Shown here: positions 1-5,411 of the stretch, in pieces | Layout of the letters: each line of letters begins with the position of its first letter | Position numbering within the stretch: the first letter of the stretch is position 1 | Assembly: GCA_964350135.1 (NCBI GenBank) | Contig: CAYGJN010000130.1 | Location: 1 to 6,367 of the forward strand | Direction: 5' to 3' | Length of the DNA: 6,367 bases | Source of the DNA: CAYGJN01 sp964350135 | GTDB lineage: Bacteria; Bdellovibrionota; Bacteriovoracia; Bacteriovoracales; Bacteriovoracaceae | Translations under genes and position numbers: made by a program | The notes under the pieces: model-generated | Databases searched by the model: none | What the model was told of the DNA's origin: nothing | What the model saw: only the letters and a program-made list of their open reading frames with translations

Positions 1-1
1 A

Positions 2-700
2 TATAAATTTATAAATTTAATAATCGCATTTCATAAGGTTTTTAATCGCTTCAGCCCTGAAGTCATCGAAGAGTTAAATGAGACTAGTAGTATTCTTTTT
101 AGTCGAAGTCAGGTTGTTTCTAGCTTTCTTGTTATTTTTTCATTATCACAAGGAATGTTTTCCAAAGAGATATTAAGTGATGTGTATCATCTAGGGTTCC
201 TAATTGATCTTGGCTTACTAGGACCAGAGTTTAATTATTTCATGGAAGATGCTTGTGAAAAAGAAAGACTTAAATTAAATAGTGGCGCTGAGTACCTTGC
301 AGGAAAAAATGGATCAGACTTCTTCAAAACAAATCAATCAAAAGGATTTGCAAGGGCCAAGGAAGAATTTAAAGAGTTTTTATATTATCCCATAATGCTT
401 AAAGGGATTCGCCATTCTAAAGAAAATGGCAAAGGGTCAGGAAAAGTTGCCGGATTATACTCTCAAGAGTTACTTGATTGGGAAAAAGTACTTATACTTG
501 TGAATAAAATTGTACCTTATCGATATTATGATTTTTCAAAAAACTATAACCAATTAATTAGAGGTCTTGTTGACAAGGCCCAAGATGAAGGGGTTATCGA
601 AGATATAGAAATAGAAAATGTACTTAAAATTTTCCATAGAAGAATTAAAGATTTATCAAATACTAATTCTTCCAATAATAAAATAACACTAGTGAGCTAA
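2..700 (+). CDS. Degenerate HD-GYP domain protein, 5' end outside the window
   Basis: The reading frame is open from the window edge, leaving 232 visible residues; the true start lies upstream. The internal ATG at 155 falls inside the domain and has AGGA directly against it, so it is not a convincing start. Numbering from the first visible codon, residues 35-73 follow the first HD helices: RSQVV stands where HSxRV is usual, and FLIDLGLL stands where LLHDIGKI is usual, so the HD histidine is Ile68 while Asp69 remains. Residues 136-151 follow the HHE-x-x-DGxGYPxGL signature: H138 and E141 remain, DGSG has become KGSG and GYP has become GKV. Active HD-GYP proteins hydrolyse cyclic di-GMP using metal-bound His/Asp residues. 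Most are missing here, so I infer a binding or docking role rather than catalysis. The stop overlaps the next start, suggesting the two products work together. The family call is by eye. Confidence 0.6.
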   Translation, partial: YKFINLIIAFHKVFNRFSPEVIEELNETSSILFSRSQVVSSFLVIFSLSQGMFSKEILSDVYHLGFLIDLGLLGPEFNYFMEDACEKERLKLNSGAEYLAGKNGSDFFKTNQSKGFARAKEEFKEFLYYPIMLKGIRHSKENGKGSGKVAGLYSQELLDWEKVLILVNKIVPYRYYDFSKNYNQLIRGLVDKAQDEGVIEDIEIENVLKIFHRRIKDLSNTNSSNNKITLVS

Positions 701-702
701 TG
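698..702 (+). promoter_or_regulatory. TAATG stop/start overlap (translational coupling)
   Basis: The stop TAA (698-700) of the HD-GYP-like gene shares its last A with the ATG (700-702) of the large coiled-coil gene. No strong Shine-Dalgarno sequence lies upstream (only GTGAG nearby). Ribosomes finishing the first gene probably re-initiate on the second, which would tie the two protein levels together. Confidence 0.7.
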
Positions 703-3702
703 AGTAAGAAAAAAGTTAAAAATTTACTCCTTTCTCTCCATGATGATATCAGGGGTGTCTTAAATAATTCAGGGTTTGAAATCCTTGACGTGAATGCACC
801 CTTAGATGGGAGTGTCGATTTAGTTTTGTTTGACGTAGAATCAACACCTCTTTCTGAGCTTAAGTTAATGCTTCCTGAAGAAAGTGATATTCATCTTTTT
901 CATATTGGTAATGATTTAGACCTTAAAGAGTTTTTGAAAATTGGTGGACGTTTTACTTATGATATTTCTCTTTTGAATTCAGAAATTGGTTATGAGTTAT
1001 TAGAGCGAAGCCTGAAAAAAATTCATTCAATGTCAGAAAATCATGAATTTAGAGAAGTTAAAATTTTAAGAAAACTCCAAGTGGAGTCTCATCTAAGATC
1101 TGGTTATTATGAAGATATTATCGCAGCTGATGCTTTTAATTGTGGCTTTAATTTATTTAATATTCGATCAGTTATAAATTCTTTTATTTATTATTTCAGT
1201 TATCTTTCTAAAGAAGGTGTTTCTGCTCCTCCTTATGAACTATCATTTGGAGTAACAGGAGATTTTAGTTTTATTAAAATATGTTCAAACGTTGAAGACT
1301 ATAATCTAGAACATATTGTTCAATGTCTTGATGACTCTAATGAACAAAACCCTCTTTATTCATTATTTACAAGAATTATTGAATCGAGCCACTTCCTTGA
1401 AGCATTTCAGTTAAAAGAATCTGGCAAGCTTGGTCTTTGTGCATATCTTTCAAAAGATACTGAAATTCAAGGATTCAAGGGCATTTGTATTTCAGCTATT
1501 GAAAGACCTAAAGTCGTTGTAGGGGAGAGGCGAAGTATTGCTGAACTGCTTGATTCTTTTCAGCTCTGGCAAAAAGAGGAGCTTGATCTTCTTGATAACA
1601 AGAATCTACCAGGACATCTATTTAAAAAACCACTTCTTGGAAGCCTTGGCGAAATGGCAGGCTCTGACCCAGGGCTATTACTTGCAATTGCTAATTTTAC
1701 AAGAAATAAATTAATTGAAGATGGCTGCACAGCAGAACCTTTGTCTGATTGTAGTGACGAAGAGTTTAAAGGGGCCCTTAACACCTATCCTAGTAAGAAG
1801 TCATTGAGCAAACTAAGTACAGAAGATCTTATTGATATTAAAGCATTACTAGGCCAAACAGAAATTCTAGATCAATTCCAGAATATTTTTCACTTAGAAG
1901 AGACAAAAGTAGACGGAGCTGAAGAGCTAACAGCTTCTGACTTAATCAATGATAGTTTTATAGAAACATTAGAATCCGAGTTACAAAAAGTTAGTGGTGG
2001 TGCTGATCTTAATGAAGAGAAACAAATTGTATCAGGGGAAGAGGATAATGATGAACATACTCAATTAGTAAAAGGTAGTGGAGAAGGAAATAGCTCAGAA
2101 GATGCATTTAATATTTCTGGAGAGCCTGCTGAAGTTGAGGCAGTATTTAAAGTATCTGGAGCCGGTGAAGAAAATACTACCAATGAGACATTCACAGTCT
2201 CAGGATCAAAAGACTCACAAGAAAATATCATGCGTGTTAGATCAGCAATGTCTAATGCTATAAACAACCTTAATCCAGAGCAAAAAGCAGATAAACAGGA
2301 AGTTTTGGCTGCTGTCGAAAATGAAATTGCCGCTCTTGAAATTGATGGGCTGGACGCCAAAAGCTTAGCTCAAAAATGTTTAGAACAATATCTTAACTCT
2401 AAGGCTTTAAAGAGTATAAATAATGGCCTAAGTAGCTTAATTTCGGAATCGCCAAGCCTGGTTAAAGAAAAAGAAAATGAGATTAATAAACTTCAAGAAG
2501 AAATACAAAGTCTTAAGTTAGAAGTTGATTCACAAAATAAAGCAGATGCAATAGCTGAAGATATTAAGAAAGAAATATCAGGAGGTGAGCTTTTTACTGG
2601 AGAAGAAACAACTTCCTTACCAGAGGCTGTTGAAGAAAAACCAAAAGAATTATCAGGGGGAGAGCTATTCACTGGGTTAGATGAAGAACCTGAAATACCA
2701 AGTTTTGAAAATCAAGAAAGTACAAGTGTCGAGGAAGGTGGCATTCCTATACTGAGTCCTGATAAGACTTATACTGAGTTTGAAATTCAAAATATGAAAA
2801 GATCTCTTGAAGAAGCTGCACGAATAAAAAAACAATTCTCTGAACTTGAAAGAGGTATTAAACAAAAAGAGCTTGAGAATAAGGGCCTTAAAAAACAATT
2901 AGCCTCTGAGATTAAAACTCATACTGAAGATAAGCAAAGAAGACAAGACTTACTCACAAGATCAAAAGAGTTAATGTCTCAAGAAATTGAAAAACGTGAG
3001 AATATGATTTGGCAAGAACGTGAAAAACTGAATCAGATAAAATCAGAACTTTCTGGAAGGAAGTTAGCGCAACTTAGTGAAGGCCAAGACACAGAAGAGC
3101 TTAAAAAAGAACTTGAAGGCTATAAAAGAAGATACAAAACTCTTTTTGAAAATATTAATCAGAATAAAAACACTCTTGATATGATTGATAAAAAAGAAGT
3201 AGAAAGCCTAAAGGAAAAGTTTCAAAATCTCATAAAAGAAAAAGATGAAAAAATTGCTTCCTTAGAATCTTCTAATAGAGATGGCCCAGCTGGTACAGGA
3301 CCTGTTGCTATTGCTGAAATACATGAAAGAATAGACCGAGCTAGTAAGAAGGCCCAAAAAATGGAGACAAGGGCCAAAGAAGCTGAAGAAAAAGCTGAAG
3401 AGTTTTCAAAACAAGTAAAGGCGTTAGAGCATAAATTAAAGCTTAGTGTGACTATTCAAAAAAATAATGAAAAGGAGATGATGATGAAGCATAAAAGACA
3501 AAGCAATAATGCCGATTCAACTGATGCAAAAAGGATAAAACTACTCGAAAAATATATGGATAAAGCGAAAGAAGAGAAGCATAAAATGCAAGAAGCTCTT
3601 ACTAATACCAAGAAACAGGCATCAAAGTTAAAATCTGAAAAAACAGCTATGGAGACAGAGCTTAACAATCTTAGAAAGCGTCTTGGAAAACCAGCAGCCT
3701 AA
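700..3702 (+). CDS. Large receiver-like and coiled-coil protein, possible signalling scaffold
   Basis: 1000 residues; no signal peptide or membrane segment is evident, so it is probably cytoplasmic. Residues 6-108 have a receiver-like rhythm: a hydrophobic strand then D15-D16, VDLVLFDV (39-46) with D45 at the phospho-acceptor position, a strand at 63-70, and GGRFTYDIS (82-90) where receivers usually carry a conserved Lys, here absent. I read this as a pseudo-receiver. Residues 120-400 are alpha/beta and unrecognised; 180-270 might be an ATPase-like fold, but no motif proves it. Residues 405-515 are acidic and carry VSG-type repeats. SGGELFTG occurs at 627-634 and 652-659. Heptad-like, Lys/Glu-rich coiled coil covers about 584-625, 691-857 and 867-998, broken by a Gly/Pro linker (861-868). 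The layout recalls Myxococcus FrzS and AglZ (pseudo-receiver plus coiled coil), suggesting a polarity or scaffold role, but this is analogy only. The start is set by the TAATG overlap. Confidence 0.75.
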   Translation: MSKKKVKNLLLSLHDDIRGVLNNSGFEILDVNAPLDGSVDLVLFDVESTPLSELKLMLPEESDIHLFHIGNDLDLKEFLKIGGRFTYDISLLNSEIGYELLERSLKKIHSMSENHEFREVKILRKLQVESHLRSGYYEDIIAADAFNCGFNLFNIRSVINSFIYYFSYLSKEGVSAPPYELSFGVTGDFSFIKICSNVEDYNLEHIVQCLDDSNEQNPLYSLFTRIIESSHFLEAFQLKESGKLGLCAYLSKDTEIQGFKGICISAIERPKVVVGERRSIAELLDSFQLWQKEELDLLDNKNLPGHLFKKPLLGSLGEMAGSDPGLLLAIANFTRNKLIEDGCTAEPLSDCSDEEFKGALNTYPSKKSLSKLSTEDLIDIKALLGQTEILDQFQNIFHLEETKVDGAEELTASDLINDSFIETLESELQKVSGGADLNEEKQIVSGEEDNDEHTQLVKGSGEGNSSEDAFNISGEPAEVEAVFKVSGAGEENTTNETFTVSGSKDSQENIMRVRSAMSNAINNLNPEQKADKQEVLAAVENEIAALEIDGLDAKSLAQKCLEQYLNSKALKSINNGLSSLISESPSLVKEKENEINKLQEEIQSLKLEVDSQNKADAIAEDIKKEISGGELFTGEETTSLPEAVEEKPKELSGGELFTGLDEEPEIPSFENQESTSVEEGGIPILSPDKTYTEFEIQNMKRSLEEAARIKKQFSELERGIKQKELENKGLKKQLASEIKTHTEDKQRRQDLLTRSKELMSQEIEKRENMIWQEREKLNQIKSELSGRKLAQLSEGQDTEELKKELEGYKRRYKTLFENINQNKNTLDMIDKKEVESLKEKFQNLIKEKDEKIASLESSNRDGPAGTGPVAIAEIHERIDRASKKAQKMETRAKEAEEKAEEFSKQVKALEHKLKLSVTIQKNNEKEMMMKHKRQSNNADSTDAKRIKLLEKYMDKAKEEKHKMQEALTNTKKQASKLKSEKTAMETELNNLRKRLGKPAA
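1990..2244 (+). repeat. In-frame VSG-type peptide repeats, 13-15 residue period
   Basis: Within the coiled-coil gene, a core of the form aromatic-x-(V/I)-S-G recurs. The V/I positions are residues 431, 444, 457 (LVKG), 472, 485, 500 and a worn copy at 513 (RVRS), giving spacings of 13, 13, 15, 13, 15 and 13. Acidic, Asn/Ser-rich linkers separate the cores. The best copies are FNISGE, FKVSGA and FTVSGS. The codons differ between copies, so the repeat is kept at protein level and is not a recent DNA duplication. A set of short linear docking sites on a disordered linker is a reasonable inference; the partner is unknown. Confidence 0.6.
2578..2676 (+). repeat. Duplicated SGGELFTG peptide motif
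   Basis: The octapeptide SGGELFTG occurs twice, 25 residues apart (627-634 and 652-659), each preceded by Lys-Glu-Ile or Lys-Glu-Leu and followed by acidic, Pro-containing linker. It sits between two coiled-coil stretches. The DNA copies differ at several wobble positions, so the peptide is conserved beyond the nucleotide sequence. It may be a second type of short binding motif, related to the VSG repeats upstream through its SGG start. Confidence 0.6.
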
Positions 3703-3739
3703 GTTATTGTAATTATACGACGATTAAGTGAATTCTTCC

Positions 3740-3768
3740 TTGTCAAAGGCCCAAAATTTCTTTATAAA
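3740..3768 (+). promoter_or_regulatory. sigma70-type promoter for tRNA-Leu
   Basis: TTGTCA (3740-3745) as -35 and TATAAA (3763-3768) as -10 are separated by exactly 17 bp, close to the housekeeping sigma70 consensus. The predicted transcription start is near 3775, about 10 bases before the tRNA, leaving a short 5' leader for RNase P to remove. The rest of the 82-base gap after the coiled-coil gene shows no clear terminator hairpin. Confidence 0.7.
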
Positions 3769-3784
3769 TATCTTTCGTCAAAGT

Positions 3785-3868
3785 GCTCGAGTGGTGAAAT
3801 TGGTAGACACGCTAGACTTAGGATCTAGTGCCTTTGGCGTGGGGGTTCAAGTCCCTCCTCGAGCACCA
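3785..3868 (+). tRNA. trnL: tRNA-Leu (anticodon UAG)
   Basis: A complete class II tRNA of 84 nt with encoded CCA. The acceptor stem GCTCGAG (3785-3791) pairs perfectly with CTCGAGC (3858-3864), followed by discriminator A and CCA (3866-3868). The anticodon stem CTAGA/TCTAG (3812-3816, 3824-3828) encloses the loop CTTAGGA, giving anticodon TAG at 3819-3821, which reads CUA and probably other CUN codons. The long variable arm TGCC-TTT-GGCG is typical of leucine tRNAs. The T arm is GGGGG/CCCTC around TTCAAGT, with one G-U pair. The D-loop region TTGGTAGACAC is also leucine-like. It has its own promoter just upstream and appears to be a single-tRNA unit. Confidence 0.97.
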
Positions 3869-4050
3869 TGCGACACGGCCAATTTGCAAAGCAAATTGAC
3901 GGTCGCTTTACCGTAACGCTACTGCAGAAGCGTTAGCGCCTGCATCGCGTGGGCGGATTCCAGCTCCGAAAAACCCCAAAAACTCCGCACGTATAAGACA
4001 TACGCGCCTGGGCCACCCTTGTTCGGTCAGCTTCATAGGCGGATTACTCA
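3869..4050. other. GC-rich, hairpin-dense intergenic block, no credible gene
   Basis: Hand counting gives about 54% GC for 3871-4050, against visibly AT-rich genes on both sides. Besides the tRNA-trailer hairpin it holds TAACGCT/AGCGTTA (3914-3920, 3929-3935; 8-base loop around CTGCAG) and an imperfect hairpin at 3987-4007 (CGTAT/ATACG core, flanked by GC/GC pairs beyond one mismatch). Short direct repeats are also present: GCGCCTG at 3936 and 4004, GGCGGATT at 3952 and 4038. A minus-strand frame of 42 codons (3908-4036) exists but has no family resemblance. The composition and secondary structure suggest a dispersed repeat, structured RNA or imported fragment next to a tRNA. I cannot tell which. 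Confidence 0.5.
3870..3906 (+). other. Long imperfect hairpin one base after the tRNA
   Basis: GCGAC (3870-3874) pairs with GTCGC (3902-3906). After small bulges CG pairs with CG, and the core CAATTTGC/GCAAATTG (3880-3887, 3891-3898) closes an AAA loop, for about 15 pairs in all. It begins one base after the tRNA CCA, so it would form in the 3' trailer. It could act as a transcription stop or 3'-processing signal, but only a weak T stretch (CTTTACC) follows, so a classical rho-independent terminator is doubtful. It could equally be the edge of a dispersed repeat element. Confidence 0.55.
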
Positions 4051-4061
4051 TAACAGAAGTA

Positions 4062-4070
4062 TGCTATAAG
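4062..4070 (+). promoter_or_regulatory. Possible extended -10 promoter for the DUF1937 gene
   Basis: TGCTATAAG matches an extended -10 element (TG-n-TATAAT) with one mismatch. No good -35 is seen 17 bp upstream (GATTAC), which extended -10 promoters tolerate. A start near 4077 would give a leader of about 30 bases before the ATG at 4106, and would remove the unlikely upstream ATG at 4073 from the transcript. Confidence 0.35.
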
Positions 4071-4094
4071 CAATGGTATTTAATATATCCAACC

Positions 4095-4098
4095 AGGA
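4095..4098 (+). promoter_or_regulatory. Ribosome binding site fixing the start at 4106
   Basis: AGGA lies 7 bases before the ATG at 4106. The alternative in-frame ATG at 4073 has no purine-rich sequence upstream. The domain also begins right after the 4106 start (SYYYISNPY), supporting the shorter product. Confidence 0.7.
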
Positions 4099-4105
4099 AC
4101 AACCA

Positions 4106-4489
4106 ATGAGTTATTACTATATATCAAACCCCTATAACGGCAGTGACGAGCAAAAAGAATCAAGAGCTAAGATCGCAGCAGAGGTGAGTGGTAAACTTCT
4201 TAAAAAGGGGATTCATGCTTGGAGCCCAATTGTTCATAATCATGCCATGATGCAAGCTTTTAATGATTTTACTTTAGAAGAAAGAAGAACTCTTATACTG
4301 GAATTTGATTTTTCTCTTTTAAGAGCATCTAAAGGAATGATTGTGCTTACTATTGATGGATGGAAAGAGTCCTACGGTGTAGGAGAAGAAATTAAGCTAT
4401 GTGAAAAGGAAGGAATTCCTGTTAAATATTTAAACCCAGAAGATCTTGATAAAGATTTGGATCTATCTTCTCTTCTAGCTAAAGCTTGA
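4106..4489 (+). CDS. DUF1937 family protein, nucleoside 2-deoxyribosyltransferase-like fold
   Basis: 127 residues from the start chosen by the AGGA site. The motifs follow the DUF1937 pattern in order: a YYISNPY strand-loop at 3-10, an SPIVHNH segment at 40-46, D69 in a helix (EFDFSLLRAS), the strand GMIVLTIDGW at 77-86, then the S-x-G-x-x-x-E motif (S89, G91, E95), and the final strand IPVKYLNP at 104-111. In related deoxyribosyltransferase-fold enzymes the equivalent glutamate is the nucleophile that attacks the N-glycosidic bond, so a nucleoside or nucleotide substrate is possible. The biochemical activity of DUF1937 proteins is not established as far as I know. The domain is full length with no obvious missing residue. 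It is a single-gene unit converging on the minus-strand operon, with a terminator over its 3' end. Confidence 0.8.
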   Translation: MSYYYISNPYNGSDEQKESRAKIAAEVSGKLLKKGIHAWSPIVHNHAMMQAFNDFTLEERRTLILEFDFSLLRASKGMIVLTIDGWKESYGVGEEIKLCEKEGIPVKYLNPEDLDKDLDLSSLLAKA

Positions 4490-4499
4490 TAGATTTTTT
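4461..4499 (+). terminator. Probable rho-independent terminator of the DUF1937 gene
   Basis: ATCTATC (4461-4467) pairs perfectly with GATAGAT (4488-4494), followed by a run of six T (4494-4499). The loop is 20 bases with only weak internal pairing, and the stem is AT-rich, so strength is uncertain. The left arm lies inside the coding sequence and the right arm spans the TGA stop. The opposite strand has no T run at the matching place, so it would act mainly on plus-strand transcripts. Confidence 0.5.
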
Positions 4500-4504
4500 G
4501 GTTT

Positions 4505-4529
4505 ATTAAAGATTCGCAAATTCTTTAAT
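4505..4529 (-). other. AT-only hairpin over the end of the PHP gene
   Basis: ATTAAAGA (4505-4512) and TCTTTAAT (4522-4529) form an 8-bp inverted repeat with a 9-base loop, overlapping the stop codon of the minus-strand phosphatase gene. No T run follows on the minus strand, so it is not a standard terminator. It may protect the mRNA 3' end or be chance in an AT-rich sequence. Confidence 0.25.
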
Positions 4530-5387
4530 GATTTTCCCATTTGACTTTTTAAGGACGGCAATTTTTTTGATGCCATTATTTAAAAGAAAAGTTCGTCCTT
4601 TTTTAATACCTTCTCCAACTGTTTCAGGTGAATGGCTATCATCGCCAAAAGTAAATGTAATATTAAGCTCTCTTGCCATTTGAACAATCCAAGAGGCAGG
4701 GTAGGGTTCTTGTTTATCTTTTCTAAAAGGATAAAGGTTTAAATCAAGTGAACAGTCATATTCTTTGATAACGAGAAGAGTTTGCTTCATTTGTTTTTTA
4801 ATTTTTGGAGTATCTAGTGCTCCAAGACCTTCAGTACATTTTTTTATAAGATCAATATGGCCCACAATTTCTGGTTTGAGGGCCTTCACCATCTCGGTAA
4901 TTGATTGATAGTATTCAATCGCAAAGTTTTCAAGACCACCACATAATTTAACTGCTCTTAGAGTTTCTTGTGGGGAGTAATCAATGCAAATAGATCGAAG
5001 ATGATGTACTGATCCTATTATATAATCAAACTTTCCCTTTGTTCTTAGCTCTAACATTCGATCAATATAATCTTTTGTAATAAACTCAGTTTCAAAGCCC
5101 CTTAAAAGCATGATTTGATCTGAATATTCCTCCACAAGCTTTGATGCCTCAATTGAATAATTTTCAAAAGCGCTTATAAGACTATTAACTGTATAACCAT
5201 TTAGTTTTTCTTGATCATAAATATGTTTTTCTGTATAGCGAGGGCAATGCTCAGAAAGACCATAAACCTTAAAGCCTTTTTTAATTGCAGCTTCAACTAT
5301 TTCTTTTAAAGTTCCAGCAGCATGGTCACAGAATTGACCACTATGTCCCCCATGAAATGAGCTCATCCAAGAATTGCTTTTAGTCAT
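4506..5387 (-). CDS. PHP-family histidinol-phosphatase-like phosphoesterase
   Basis: 293 residues, usual length for the HisJ/HisK-type PHP family, which dephosphorylates L-histidinol phosphate late in histidine synthesis using a cluster of metals. Probable metal ligands appear in the expected order: H12 and H15 with H22 in FHGGHSGQFCDHA, E46-H47 in GLSEHCPR (the typical seH-P pattern), E99 in RGFETEF, H128-H129 in GSVHHL, H177 in GHIDL, and D250-H252 in FGDDSHSPETVG. FRKDKQEPYP (221-230) matches the R-K-x-x-x-x-YP region that contacts substrate in relatives. The first motif is HxxH rather than the usual HxH. The ATG at 5387 has GGGA 11 bases upstream, longer than ideal; the next ATG (5366) has no ribosome binding site. 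It lies 24 bp after the NAD-salvage gene, probably in one transcript. No other histidine gene is visible, so a different phosphate-ester substrate is possible. Confidence 0.82.
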   Translation of the reverse strand: MTKSNSWMSSFHGGHSGQFCDHAAGTLKEIVEAAIKKGFKVYGLSEHCPRYTEKHIYDQEKLNGYTVNSLISAFENYSIEASKLVEEYSDQIMLLRGFETEFITKDYIDRMLELRTKGKFDYIIGSVHHLRSICIDYSPQETLRAVKLCGGLENFAIEYYQSITEMVKALKPEIVGHIDLIKKCTEGLGALDTPKIKKQMKQTLLVIKEYDCSLDLNLYPFRKDKQEPYPASWIVQMARELNITFTFGDDSHSPETVGEGIKKGRTFLLNNGIKKIAVLKKSNGKIIKEFANL

Positions 5388-5411
5388 AATTGGTATGTTC
5401 CCACTAGAGGG

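Noticed and set aside
155..700. ATG at 155 as the start of the first gene
   Set aside because: The frame is open back to the window edge, the preceding residues complete the HD-like helix, and AGGA is too close to this ATG to serve as its binding site.
1560..3668. Minus-strand and alternative-frame open frames inside the large coiled-coil gene
   Set aside because: They lie wholly inside a 1000-codon gene with coherent domains; their Ser/Phe/Leu-rich peptides are typical of antisense reading of Lys/Glu-rich coiled coil.
3728..3916. Plus-strand reading frame of 62 codons across the tRNA
   Set aside because: It runs through the whole tRNA-Leu gene and its trailer hairpin, so it is a by-product of the RNA gene.
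3908..4036. Minus-strand frame of 42 codons in the GC-rich block
   Set aside because: No ribosome binding site, overlaps several hairpins, and the peptide (Arg/Ala/Gly-rich) resembles no family I know. Open frames arise easily in GC-rich DNA.
3858..4072. Prophage or island attachment site at the tRNA 3' end
   Set aside because: No second copy of the tRNA 3' end and no integrase is visible in the window.
4073..4105. ATG at 4073 as the start of the DUF1937 gene
   Set aside because: No Shine-Dalgarno sequence, lies at or before the likely transcription start, and adds 11 residues outside the domain; 4106 has AGGA at good spacing.
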